From: Nocardioides zhouii
GTDB taxonomy: Bacteria > Actinomycetota > Actinomycetes > Propionibacteriales > Nocardioidaceae
DNA length: 64,000 nucleotides
Reading direction: 5' to 3'
NCBI RefSeq assembly: GCF_004137345.1
Contig: NZ_SDWV01000002.1
Coordinates: 1 to 64,000, forward strand
Shown piece by piece: positions 17,890 to 25,836 of this stretch (position 1 is its first letter; every line of letters starts with the position of its first letter). The position numbers and the translations under genes were made by a program. The notes under the pieces were generated by a model, which saw only the letters and a list, made by a program, of their open reading frames with translations, had not been told where the DNA came from and did no database searches.

Positions 17890-18678
17890 GTGTCGCTCCC
17901 CCCGTCCGCCCGTGCTGCGGTCGTGATGCTCGCAGCCGGCGAGGGGCGCCGCAGTGGCCACCACACCAACAAGGTCCTCCTCCCGCTCGCCGGTCGCCGT
18001 GTCTTCACGTGGTCGATCGAGTCGGCCCGCCGGCTGGTGGCCGTGACCCGCACCGTGCTCGTCATCCGCGAGGAGGACCGCGATGCCGTGATGTCGACGA
18101 TCGACCGTGAGATCGGACCGCCCGACGTCACCGTCGTCGTGGGCGGCGACAGCCGGCACAGCTCGGAGTGGCAGGCCCTCCAGGCGCTGGCCCCGGCGAT
18201 CGAGGCCGGCGAGCTCGACGTCGTGGTCATCCACGACGCGGCACGGCCGCTGGCCGTCACCGCGATGTTCGCCTCGGTGATCGACGCGGCGCTCGAGCAC
18301 GGCGGCGCGATCCCCGTACGCGACCAGGGCCACCTCGCCGCGCTCGGCGAGGGCGTCCAGCCGCCCGAGCGCGTGGTCGCCGTACAGACTCCTCAGGCGT
18401 TCCGCGCGGCTCCCCTCCTCGAGGCCTACCGCCAGGCCGAGGCCGACGGCTTTGTCGGCACCGACACGGCCAGTTGCATGGAGCGCTACACCGACGTCCC
18501 GGTCTTGTGCGTCGACGGCGACGCGGGCAACATCAAGATCACGTTCCCCGAGGACCTGTTCCTGGCCGAGCGGCTCCTCGCCAAGGCCGACTGGGACCTC
18601 TCCGGACGCCCACGCCAGCGACGGGAGTCTGCGATGTCTCACCTGCGGGACCTCCTGCCCCACGGCGAGCGGCAGTGA
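17890..18678 (+). CDS. IspD-family cytidylyltransferase (MEP or related polyol-phosphate substrate)
   Basis: This is a 262-residue CTP:polyol-phosphate cytidylyltransferase of the IspD/TarI family. The nucleotide loop AAGEGRR (15-21) with Lys28, GGDSRHSS, HDAARP, VQTPQAF, GTDTAS and NIKITFPEDL are all visible. It differs from textbook IspD in one place: the usual PVxDT(I/M)K is PVRDQGH, losing the Thr and Lys, and the C-terminus is extended by about 25 residues. It is the best IspD candidate in the window, but a related substrate is possible. It lies 74 nt after the DXR-like gene, with its own leaderless promoter. Confidence 0.8.
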   Translation: MSLPPSARAAVVMLAAGEGRRSGHHTNKVLLPLAGRRVFTWSIESARRLVAVTRTVLVIREEDRDAVMSTIDREIGPPDVTVVVGGDSRHSSEWQALQALAPAIEAGELDVVVIHDAARPLAVTAMFASVIDAALEHGGAIPVRDQGHLAALGEGVQPPERVVAVQTPQAFRAAPLLEAYRQAEADGFVGTDTASCMERYTDVPVLCVDGDAGNIKITFPEDLFLAERLLAKADWDLSGRPRQRRESAMSHLRDLLPHGERQ

Positions 18679-18685
18679 GAACCCG

Positions 18686-18994
18686 ATGAGCCACGAGGAG
18701 GCGGAGCTGCACTGCGAGGTCTGCGGCCAGCTGACCGACCACGAGCTCCACTACGCCGGACGGCTGCTCGACTCCGTGCGCTGCACCCGCTGCGGCACCC
18801 ACGTCGAGCTGTCGGCACGCGCGCTCATCCCGGCGTACGCCCTCGACCTCGAGCAGCGGCTGCTCAGCAAGCCGCGGCGGATGCTGCGCCGGATCGCGCG
18901 CGACCCCGGGGGCTACCTGCGGCAGCTCCCGCGCGCCGTGCTGCGCCAGCCGAGGAAGTTCCTCAGCGAGTTCCGGGGCCTGCTGCGTCGTTGA
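18686..18994 (+). CDS. Small zinc-ribbon protein
   Basis: This is a 102-residue protein. Two CxxC pairs (Cys10/Cys13 and Cys33/Cys36) form a likely zinc ribbon at the N-terminus. A basic, Arg/Leu-rich helical tail (about residues 50-102) follows. ATG 18686 lies 7 nt after the IspD-family stop, so it is probably cotranscribed. Its last 32 nt overlap the convergent IspD-like gene. I do not recognise a function; it could bind nucleic acid or act as a membrane-surface protein. Confidence 0.7.
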   Translation: MSHEEAELHCEVCGQLTDHELHYAGRLLDSVRCTRCGTHVELSARALIPAYALDLEQRLLSKPRRMLRRIARDPGGYLRQLPRAVLRQPRKFLSEFRGLLRR

Positions 18995-19688
18995 GCGCGC
19001 CGGCGGGACGATCGGCGGGCTCGCGGCGCACGCTCCGTGACAGCTCGTCGACGCACTCGAGCAGGTTGACCGACGAGGCGTCGTCGACCCGGCGAGCCAG
19101 CGACGGCGCTCGGACGAGCTCGACCTCCCCGCGCGTACGCAGCCAGGCGGCGAGCCGGCCGAAGTCGTCGATCGGCGGAGGGACGTCCTGGGTCAGCGCC
19201 GACGCGAGCACCCCGGACGCCACGACCGCGGGTGACACCAGCGCGGCCAGGCCCTCGCGGTCGATCGTGCCCTGGATGCGCGAGTCCACCACGGTCTTCA
19301 CCGTGTCGGTCACGGGTCGGTAGGCGAGCACCGAGCGCTCGGGGTGCGCTGCCGCCTGGCGGCGGACCTCGCGGATGAACTCGCTGGACGCCAGCGGGCA
19401 GAGCGCGTCGTGCACGAGCAGTCCGGCGGCCACATCACGGGTGCGCAGGGCCTCCCACCAGTCGTCGCCGGCGCGTACGTCGGCCGCCATGCCGCTGCGT
19501 CGTACGTCGGTCACGACGCGTTCCAGGTCGGCCTCATCCACGACCACGAGCAGGTCGTCCTGGCCCGCTGCCGCCAGCGCCCTGAGGGCGTGCAGGTAGA
19601 GGGGGACCTTGTGCAGCGCGGCGAAGGGCAGCCCACCGCGCCCGGCCAGGGCCAGCACCGCAGGCAGCGGGCCTTGCGGGCCGGTCAT
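18963..19688 (-). CDS. Degenerate IspD-like protein B
   Basis: This is a 241-residue protein with the IspD fold pattern but a broken active site. The glycine-rich CTP loop (AAGxGxR) is replaced by LALAGRGGLPF. HDAARP has become HDALCP. The DT(V)K motif survives in RPVTDTVK, but the C-terminal NxKxT block is missing. ATG 19688 overlaps the stop of the preceding gene by 4 nt, so the two are coupled, and both lie downstream of carD, the position of ispD in mycobacteria. It may be a catalytically altered descendant of the original ispD, possibly acting as a heteromer with protein A. Confidence 0.65.
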   Translation of the reverse strand: MTGPQGPLPAVLALAGRGGLPFAALHKVPLYLHALRALAAAGQDDLLVVVDEADLERVVTDVRRSGMAADVRAGDDWWEALRTRDVAAGLLVHDALCPLASSEFIREVRRQAAAHPERSVLAYRPVTDTVKTVVDSRIQGTIDREGLAALVSPAVVASGVLASALTQDVPPPIDDFGRLAAWLRTRGEVELVRAPSLARRVDDASSVNLLECVDELSRSVRREPADRPAGALNDAAGPGTR

Positions 19689-20197
19689 GCCGGCTCGGGC
19701 ATCGTGAGGAGCTCGAGAGCTGCCACGTCCGCGGCCGACGACACGCGAGCCGCGGCCGCCGGGGCGACCAGCCGCTCGACGGCGTACGCGACCTCCAGCC
19801 GGCCGACGAGCTCGGCGAGGTCCGTGGAGGGCAGGTCGGGGAGCGCGGCGACCACCGTTGCCGGCAGCACGACCGGGGACAGGACCGTCCCGGCCTCGTC
19901 GACGCCGGCAACGACCGTCCCGGTCTCCACCGAACGGGCGACACACGCGGCGATGAAGGCTGCGGGCGTCATCGGGCAGAGGGAGTCGTGCACCACGAAG
20001 GGCTCACCACTGTCGATGAGGCCCTCCCACGTCGTGCCGAGGTCGACGGCGGTGACGCGAGCGTCACCGAGGGCCCAGGCAGCACACGCCACGAGCGACT
20101 CACCGTGGACGAGCTCGAAGGGCAACGCGCCGCGGCCCTCGTCCACGATCATGCCGAAGGCGGGCGTTGCGTCGTCGTCGTCGTACTCAGTGGTCAT
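19685..20197 (-). CDS. Degenerate IspD-like protein A (short)
   Basis: The protein is 170 residues. It parallels protein B: GRGALPFELVHGESLVACAAWAL corresponds to GGLPFAALHKVPLYLHALRAL, and VHDSLCPMTPAAFI to VHDALCPLASSEFI. It is shorter than any active IspD (about 220-240), and neither the CTP loop nor the terminal Lys motif is recognisable. It lies 86 nt after carD and is coupled to protein B by an ATGA overlap. A tandem duplication followed by decay or new function explains the pair. Confidence 0.6.
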   Translation of the reverse strand: MTTEYDDDDATPAFGMIVDEGRGALPFELVHGESLVACAAWALGDARVTAVDLGTTWEGLIDSGEPFVVHDSLCPMTPAAFIAACVARSVETGTVVAGVDEAGTVLSPVVLPATVVAALPDLPSTDLAELVGRLEVAYAVERLVAPAAAARVSSAADVAALELLTMPEPA

Positions 20198-20283
20198 CGC
20201 GGGCCACGCTATCCGTAGACGCCGACGACTCCCGGCGCAGGACGTGTGCCGGGAGTCGTCGGGTGTTCAGGTGGGGCGGTGGA

Positions 20284-20769
20284 TCAGGAGGCGAGGACCT
20301 CGTCGAGGGTGGCCTCGGCCTTGTCCTCGTTGGTCTTCTCGGCCAGGGCCAGCTCGGAGACGAGGATCTGGCGCGCCTTGGCCAGCATCCGCTTCTCGCC
20401 GGCCGACAGCCCACGGTCACGCTCGCGGCGCCACAGATCGCGGACGACCTCCGACACCTTCATCACGTCGCCGGAGTGCAGCTTCTCGAGGTTCGCCTTG
20501 TAGCGGCGCGACCAGTTGGTCGGCTCCTCGACGTGGGCGGCCCGCAGCACGTCGAAGACGCGGTCGAGACCCTCCTTGTCGACGACGTCGCGGACGCCGA
20601 CGAGATCGAGGTTGCAGGCCGGTACGCGAACGACCAGGTCCTGCTGGGCGACAATCCGGAGGACGAGATACTCGCGGTCCTCTCCCTTGATCGTCCGCGT
20701 CTCGATGTCCTCGATGACTGCGGCCCCGTGATTGGGATAGACGACCGTTTCGCCAACGGTGAAAGTCAT
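20284..20769 (-). CDS. carD: CarD-family RNA polymerase-binding regulator
   Basis: This 161-residue protein has an N-terminal RNA polymerase interaction domain ([20 protein letters not shown]) and a helical C-terminal DNA-contacting domain (about 65-161). The family binds the beta subunit and stabilises the open promoter complex, mainly at rRNA and ribosomal promoters. Its length matches mycobacterial CarD (162). A leader with AGGAAAGGGAA precedes ATG 20769. It heads an operon with the two IspD-like genes. Its target, RpoB, is also encoded in this window. Confidence 0.96.
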   Translation of the reverse strand: MTFTVGETVVYPNHGAAVIEDIETRTIKGEDREYLVLRIVAQQDLVVRVPACNLDLVGVRDVVDKEGLDRVFDVLRAAHVEEPTNWSRRYKANLEKLHSGDVMKVSEVVRDLWRRERDRGLSAGEKRMLAKARQILVSELALAEKTNEDKAEATLDEVLAS

Positions 20770-20796
20770 ATGTTCAGTTCCCTTTCCTAGGTGACC

Positions 20797-20802
20797 ATTC
20801 TA
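20797..20802 (-). promoter_or_regulatory. Extended -10 promoter of carD
   Basis: On the minus strand the sequence reads TGTTAGAAT, an extended -10 (TGn-TAGAAT). It lies about 28 nt upstream of the ATG. No good -35 is seen, which suits an extended -10 promoter. Confidence 0.5.
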
Positions 20803-20923
20803 ACACGGGTTCGGATCACCTCCCGCCGCGTTTGTGCAGGTCAGAGGCCACATCCGGGCTTGACAGATCGCCAGTTCCTGTGGTCGCGGCCCCTCGCCAC
20901 GCGCGCTGGGACATACTTCCGCC

Positions 20924-21622
20924 ATGCCCACGCCCACCGCAGTGCTGCTGCTGCGCGCGGCCCACCCGCGCCAGGCCGTCGCCACGGCCGTCGCGCTCGC
21001 CACGGCGGCCGCCGTCGCCGGCCGCCCACTGCGCGAGGTGGCCCTCGCCGCCGCCACGGTCCTCGTGGGCCAGGGCATCATCGGCTGGGCCGACGACCTC
21101 GCCGACCGACGTCGCGACGAGCGGCGTCGCCCCGACAAGCCGCTCGTCGGCGCGCGGCTCGACCCCGGCACGGTGTGGTTCGCGCTCACCTGCGCGGTCC
21201 TCCTCGTCGTACCCCTCTCCGTCTCGCACGGACGCCGCGCGGGAGCGGCCTACCTCGCCGTGCTGATCATCTCGGCGGTCGGCGACCGCTTCCTCCACGC
21301 GCGGGTGGTGTCGTTCCTCCCGTGGGTGGCGAGCTTCGCGCTCTACCCCGCCTTCCTGGCGTACGGCGGCTGGAACGGCGTCGGCGCGACCACCGCGCCC
21401 ACCGTGGCGATGACCGCACTCGTGGGCGCGCTCGGCCTCGGGGTCCACCTCCTGCTCGCGCTCCCCGGCCTCGTCGACGACCACGAGGAGGGCGAACAGT
21501 CCCTCCCGATGGTGCTCGCGCTGCGCACCGGCACCCCTCGCCTGCTGCTGCTCGCGAGCGTCTTCACCGGCGTGGTCGCGGTCGCGATCCTCATCGCAGG
21601 ACGCACCGTCGGGCTGACCTGA
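20924..21622 (+). CDS. UbiA-family prenyltransferase-like membrane protein
   Basis: This is a 232-residue protein with about seven membrane helices. The first Asp-rich motif is GWADDLADRRRD, followed by RRPDKPLVGA. The second is DDHEEGEQSLP. Both positions match UbiA-type enzymes that move a prenyl chain onto an aromatic or other acceptor. It is a little short (family usually 280-300). A weak CATACT box lies 6 nt before the ATG, so it may be leaderless. The acceptor is unknown. Confidence 0.75.
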   Translation: MPTPTAVLLLRAAHPRQAVATAVALATAAAVAGRPLREVALAAATVLVGQGIIGWADDLADRRRDERRRPDKPLVGARLDPGTVWFALTCAVLLVVPLSVSHGRRAGAAYLAVLIISAVGDRFLHARVVSFLPWVASFALYPAFLAYGGWNGVGATTAPTVAMTALVGALGLGVHLLLALPGLVDDHEEGEQSLPMVLALRTGTPRLLLLASVFTGVVAVAILIAGRTVGLT

Positions 21623-21643
21623 GCCGACGCTAGGCTGTGGGCC

Positions 21644-22114
21644 ATGCAGCATCGTCTCCTCGTGACCGCCGCCGCGGTCGTCGCGCTCGCCGCTCCGCTG
21701 TCCTCCTGCGGCTTCGACTACGCCACCGACCGCGTCTACAACGTGACCAGCGCGTCCGAGAACCGCGAGGGCGAGGTCGACGTGCTCTCCGCCGTCGTGG
21801 TCTCGGCCGCCGCGGGGTCGGGGACCTTCATCGCGTCGCTGTCCAACAACGTGCCGGACAAGGAGCAGACCTTCACCGCCGTGGCGGGCGAGGACGCGAC
21901 CGTGACCGCCGCTGAGTTCGAGCCGATCGCCATCAGTCCGGGCGGGCTCGTCAACCTCGCCGAGCCGGCCGCCGGCATCGTGCTGACCGGCGAGTTCGAG
22001 GCCGGTGACGTCGTGCCGCTCACGGTCGACTTCGGCAACGGCGAGCGCGTCTCGCTCAACGTCCCGGTCGTCGCCGACGACACCGGCTACTGGGAAGGCA
22101 TGGACGCATCGTGA
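21644..22114 (+). CDS. LpqE-like lipoprotein
   Basis: This is a 156-residue lipoprotein. The signal peptide ends in a lipobox LSSC with Cys22 as lipidation site. The rest is a compact beta-rich domain (about 40-150). In mycobacteria the lipoprotein LpqE lies beside carD-ispD, and this gene has a similar place. TAGGCT ends 7 nt before the ATG, implying leaderless mRNA. The stop overlaps gpmA by 4 nt. The function is unknown; the LpqE name rests on context and general form. Confidence 0.65.
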   Translation: MQHRLLVTAAAVVALAAPLSSCGFDYATDRVYNVTSASENREGEVDVLSAVVVSAAAGSGTFIASLSNNVPDKEQTFTAVAGEDATVTAAEFEPIAISPGGLVNLAEPAAGIVLTGEFEAGDVVPLTVDFGNGERVSLNVPVVADDTGYWEGMDAS

Positions 22115-22854
22115 CGTACACCCTGGTCCTGCTCCGCCACGGCGAGAGCGACTGGAACGCCAAGAACCTCTTCACGGGCTGGGTCGACGTCGCGCTCACC
22201 GAGAAGGGCCGCGGCGAGGCCGTCCGCGGCGGCGAGCTGATGCGCGAGTCCGGCGTGCTGCCCGACGTCGTACACACCTCGCTGCAGCGCCGCGCGATCA
22301 ACACCGCCGCGCTCTCCCTCGACGCCGCCGACCGCCACTGGATCCCCGTGAAGAGGTCGTGGCGGCTCAACGAGCGCCACTACGGCGCGCTCCAGGGCAA
22401 GGACAAGAAGCAGACGCTCGCGGAGTACGGCGAGGAGCAGTTCATGCTCTGGCGCCGCTCCTTCGACACGCCCCCGCCGCCGCTCGACGACTCCGACGAG
22501 TGGTCGCAGGCCGGCGACCCGCGCTACGCCGACCTCGGCGACGAGCTGCCCCGCACCGAGTGCCTCAAGGACGTCATCGCGCGCTTCCTGCCCTACTGGG
22601 AGGCCGAGATCGTGCCCGACCTGCAGAGTGGGAAGACCGTCCTGGTCGCGGCGCACGGCAACAGCCTCCGCGCCCTCGTCAAGCACCTCGACGGCATCAG
22701 CGACGAGGACATCGCCGGGCTCAACATCCCCACCGGCATGCCGCTCGTCTACCGCCTCGACGCGTCGATGCAGCCGACCGTCGCCGGCGGCGAGTACCTC
22801 GACCCCGAGGCCGCCGCGGCCGCTGCCGCAGCCGTCGCGAACCAGGGTCGCTGA
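22111..22854 (+). CDS. gpmA: 2,3-bisphosphoglycerate-dependent phosphoglycerate mutase
   Basis: This is a 247-residue glycolytic enzyme that interconverts 3- and 2-phosphoglycerate. The catalytic histidine is His10 in [22 protein letters not shown] and the second histidine in [10 protein letters not shown] are present. GTG 22111 overlaps the lipoprotein stop by 4 nt. As in mycobacteria, it is close to senX3-regX3. The C-terminus ends in a run of alanines. Confidence 0.96.
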   Translation: MTYTLVLLRHGESDWNAKNLFTGWVDVALTEKGRGEAVRGGELMRESGVLPDVVHTSLQRRAINTAALSLDAADRHWIPVKRSWRLNERHYGALQGKDKKQTLAEYGEEQFMLWRRSFDTPPPPLDDSDEWSQAGDPRYADLGDELPRTECLKDVIARFLPYWEAEIVPDLQSGKTVLVAAHGNSLRALVKHLDGISDEDIAGLNIPTGMPLVYRLDASMQPTVAGGEYLDPEAAAAAAAAVANQGR

Positions 22855-22859
22855 GCAGC

Positions 22860-22903
22860 CGCTGACCTCCCGCTGACCTCCCGCTGACCTCCCGCTGACC
22901 TCC
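22860..22903. repeat. Four tandem copies of an 11-bp repeat
   Basis: CGCTGACCTCC is repeated four times without interruption, directly after the gpmA stop. A partial fifth copy leads into the first of two hairpin repeats. Confidence 0.9.
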
Positions 22904-22908
22904 GCTGA

Positions 22909-22959
22909 GCGGTGGTCCACCCACATTTCGGCACTGGTGGAATGTGGCTCCGCCACCGC
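22909..22959. repeat. REP-like palindromic element, copy 1
   Basis: This is a 51-bp imperfect palindrome. GCGGTGG at the left pairs with CCACCGC at the right, and CCACATTTC with GGAATGTGG inside. It lies between the convergent genes gpmA and phoU and could also terminate transcription in both directions. Confidence 0.75.
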
Positions 22960-22990
22960 TCGCGGGCGCGTCGCCGTACGACACGCGCGG

Positions 22991-23040
22991 GCGGTGGTCC
23001 ACCCACGTTCTCCGCGGGCGAAAGGTGGCTCCACCACCGC
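22991..23040. repeat. REP-like palindromic element, copy 2
   Basis: This is a 50-bp palindrome similar to copy 1, with the same GCGGTGGTCCACCCAC left end and CCACCACCGC right end but a different loop. The two copies are in direct orientation 82 bp apart. Confidence 0.75.
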
Positions 23041-23063
23041 CCGCGGGAGCCGGGGCGCGAACG

Positions 23064-23714
23064 TCAGTCGCGCTGGGGCCGCTCGCCGGTGACCACGAAG
23101 ACCACGCGGTTGGCGACCGAGACGGAGTGGTCGGCGATCCGCTCGTAGTAGCGGCCGAGCAGGGCGATGTCGACCGCGGCCTCGACGCCGTGCTGCCAGT
23201 CGGTCGAGAGCAGCTCGGTGAAGCTGCGGCGACGGAGCTGGTCCATCACCTCGTCGTCGCGACCGAGCTCGATGGCGGCCTCGACGTCGCGGTCGATGAT
23301 GATGCCGCGCACCCGGCGGACCATGTCCTCGGCCACCTCCGCCATCCGCCCCATCGTCGGGCGCAACTCCTCGGGCACCGCGACCTGCGGCACGCGCAGG
23401 CGGGCGATCTTGGCGACGTGCACCGAGAGGTCGCCCATCCGCTCGAGCTCGCTGACCATCCGCAGCGCGGAGACGATCATCCGCAGGTCGCCGGCGACGG
23501 GCTGCTGCAGCGACAGCAGCTGGAACGACGTGTCGTCCACCCGCTCGCGTGCGTCGTCGATCGCCTTGTCGCTGCTGATGACCTGGTCGGCGGTGTGCAC
23601 GTCGCCGGTCATCAACGCCTTGGTGGCCTCGCGGACCGCCACCTCGACCAGGCCGCAGATGTCGGACAGGTCGGCGAAGATGCCGTCGAGCTGGTCATGG
23701 AAAGCCTCACGCAT
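23064..23714 (-). CDS. phoU: Phosphate signalling protein PhoU
   Basis: The protein is 216 residues, built of two PhoU three-helix bundles (about 5-95 and 115-205). Metal-binding patterns such as ERMGDLSVHVA and ERIADHSVSVA are clear. PhoU damps phosphate two-component signalling. A long frame continues upstream but is antisense to senX3. ATG 23714 follows TAGGGT by 7 nt, implying leaderless mRNA. It is divergent from senX3, with about 120 nt between starts, so both promoters are close. Confidence 0.93.
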   Translation of the reverse strand: MREAFHDQLDGIFADLSDICGLVEVAVREATKALMTGDVHTADQVISSDKAIDDARERVDDTSFQLLSLQQPVAGDLRMIVSALRMVSELERMGDLSVHVAKIARLRVPQVAVPEELRPTMGRMAEVAEDMVRRVRGIIIDRDVEAAIELGRDDEVMDQLRRRSFTELLSTDWQHGVEAAVDIALLGRYYERIADHSVSVANRVVFVVTGERPQRD

Positions 23715-23834
23715 GCCCACCACCCTAGGCAGCCCAAGCGAACAGATGTGCGTGCCCGGTGAACGGGGCATGAACACTCGGCGCCCGACGTCCAGCCGGC
23801 AGGGCCGCCCGGCCCGGTTGCGTACGATGTGAGC

Positions 23835-25076
23835 GTGGATCCGACGATGCAGGCTGGTCTGGCCGCGATCGTCGGAGCCGTGATGGCAGGCGGCGCGGTG
23901 CTCGCGTGGCACATCAGCGACCGCCAGCGCCACACGCTCCCCGAGGTCGAGAAGCCCCTGGTGCAGGAGGGCGTCGCCGCGGTGCTGAGCATCCTGCGCT
24001 CCAGCGCGGTCGTGCTCGACGAGTCCGACCACGTGCTCAAGGCCTCCGCACCGGCGTACGCCTTCGGGCTGGTGCGCGGCAACACCCTGGTCGTCCCCGA
24101 GCTGCTGGAGGTCGTCGCGCAGGTGCGTCGCGACGGGCAGATCCGCGAGAGCGAGCTCGAGATGCCGGCGCCGGCCGGTGGCACGGCACGCACCCTGACC
24201 GCGCGCGTCGCCCCGCTCGGTGCGCGGCTGGTGCTCGCGCTGATCGAGGACCGGACCCGCGAGAAGCGCGTCGAGGCCGTACGTCGCGACTTCGTCGCCA
24301 ACGTGAGCCACGAGCTCAAGACCCCGGTGGGCGCGATCCGGCTGCTCGCCGAGGCAGTGAACGACGCCTCCGACGACCCCGAGGCGGTGCAGCGCTTCGC
24401 CGGCCGGATGCTCACCGAGAGCGACCGGCTGTCCAAGCTCGTGCAGCAGATCATCGAGCTGTCCCGCCTGCAGGGCCACGACCCCCTGGAGAAGCCGGTG
24501 ATGGTCGACCTCGACACCGCGGTCGCCACCGCCGTCGACACCAGCGCCATGGAGGCCGTGGCCAAGGAGATCACCGTGGAGTCGCGCGGCGAGCACGGGC
24601 TCGAGGTCTTCGGCTCCCAGGAGCAGATCGGAGCTGCGGTCAGCAACCTGGTCGCCAACGCCGTGGCCTACTCCGGCAACGGCTCGCGGGTCGTGGTGAC
24701 GACGCGTTCCGAGGGCGACCAGGTCCAGATCTCGGTCGTCGACCAGGGCATCGGCATCCCGGCCGAGGACATCGACCGCATCTTCGAGCGGTTCTACCGC
24801 GTCGATCCCGCCCGGCACCGCTCGACGGGCGGCACCGGCCTGGGCCTCTCGATCGTCAAGCACGTCGCGGCCACCCACGGCGGCGACATCTCCGTGTGGT
24901 CGGTCCAGGGCCAGGGCTCGACCTTCACGCTGACCCTCCCGCGCAACTCCAGCCCCGAGCACGGCTCGGGCAGCACGCCGGTCGAGGTCGTCGTACCGGT
25001 CAGCACACCGACCACCCCCATCCGGACCTCCCCTTCCGCCCATCGCAGAACACAGCAGGAGACACGTTCACCATGA
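23835..25076 (+). CDS. senX3: Phosphate sensor histidine kinase SenX3
   Basis: This is a 413-residue kinase with one N-terminal membrane helix (about 5-22), a PAS-like region (40-140), a HisKA domain with the phospho-His159 in NVSHELKTP, and an HATPase domain with VANAVAYS, DQGIGIP and GGTGLGLSIV. It phosphorylates RegX3 under phosphate limitation. GTG 23835 is chosen because TACGAT ends 6 nt before it; GTG 23829 directly abuts the -10 and is less likely. The stop overlaps regX3 by 4 nt (ATGA). The C-terminal tail is Ser/Thr/Pro-rich and probably disordered. Confidence 0.93.
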   Translation: MDPTMQAGLAAIVGAVMAGGAVLAWHISDRQRHTLPEVEKPLVQEGVAAVLSILRSSAVVLDESDHVLKASAPAYAFGLVRGNTLVVPELLEVVAQVRRDGQIRESELEMPAPAGGTARTLTARVAPLGARLVLALIEDRTREKRVEAVRRDFVANVSHELKTPVGAIRLLAEAVNDASDDPEAVQRFAGRMLTESDRLSKLVQQIIELSRLQGHDPLEKPVMVDLDTAVATAVDTSAMEAVAKEITVESRGEHGLEVFGSQEQIGAAVSNLVANAVAYSGNGSRVVVTTRSEGDQVQISVVDQGIGIPAEDIDRIFERFYRVDPARHRSTGGTGLGLSIVKHVAATHGGDISVWSVQGQGSTFTLTLPRNSSPEHGSGSTPVEVVVPVSTPTTPIRTSPSAHRRTQQETRSP

Positions 25077-25750
25077 CCCGCGTACTCGTCGTCGAGGACG
25101 AAGAGAGCTACAGCGACGCGCTCGCCTACATGCTCCGCAAGGAGGGCTACGAGGTGGCCATCGCCGCCGACGGCAACACCGCCCTCACCGAGTTCGACCG
25201 CTTCGGGCCCGACATCGTGCTCCTCGACCTGATGCTCCCCGGCATCCCCGGCACCGAGGTCTGCCGCCAGATCCGGGCGACCTCGTCGGTCCCGGTGATC
25301 ATGGTCAGCGCCAAGGACGACGAGGTCGACAAGGTGGTCGGCCTCGAGCTCGGCGCCGACGACTACGTCACCAAGCCCTACTCCCCCCGCGAGCTGGTCG
25401 CCCGGATCCGTGCGGTGCTCCGTCGCGGCCAGGAGCCCGACCTGATGCCCGACACCCTCGAGGCCGGACCCGTCCGGATGGACGTCGAGCGCCACGTCGT
25501 CACCGTCGACGGGACCGAGCAGCGCTTGCCGCTCAAGGAGTTCGAGCTCCTGGAGATGTTCCTGCGCAACCCCGGCCGCGTGCTCACCCGCGGACAGCTC
25601 ATCGACCGGGTCTGGGGCTCCGACTACGTCGGCGACACCAAGACCCTCGACGTCCACGTGAAGCGGCTGCGCGCCAAGCTCGAGCCCGACCCGAGCGACC
25701 CCCGCTACCTCGTCACCGTCCGCGGGCTGGGCTACAAGCTGGACCTCTGA
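25073..25750 (+). CDS. regX3: Phosphate response regulator RegX3
   Basis: This is a 225-residue OmpR/PhoB-type regulator. The receiver domain holds the phospho-acceptor Asp52, with conserved Thr/Ser79 region and Lys101. The winged-helix DNA-binding domain spans about 130-225 and ends in RYLVTVRGLGYKL. It controls phosphate uptake and scavenging genes. It is translationally coupled to senX3. The secreted nuclease/5'-nucleotidase at the start of the window is a plausible target. Confidence 0.95.
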   Translation: MTRVLVVEDEESYSDALAYMLRKEGYEVAIAADGNTALTEFDRFGPDIVLLDLMLPGIPGTEVCRQIRATSSVPVIMVSAKDDEVDKVVGLELGADDYVTKPYSPRELVARIRAVLRRGQEPDLMPDTLEAGPVRMDVERHVVTVDGTEQRLPLKEFELLEMFLRNPGRVLTRGQLIDRVWGSDYVGDTKTLDVHVKRLRAKLEPDPSDPRYLVTVRGLGYKLDL

Positions 25751-25836
25751 CCCGGGCTCGGCAGCACGGCGGGATGTCGGCGTACGACGTCCGAAAAGCG
25801 CTGGTGGCCGGTCATGACCGTCCGTAGCCTTGACCC

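Noticed and set aside
23715-25043. N-terminal extension of the PhoU frame
   Set aside because: It is antisense to senX3. PhoU homology begins at 23714, where a -10 box supports the start.
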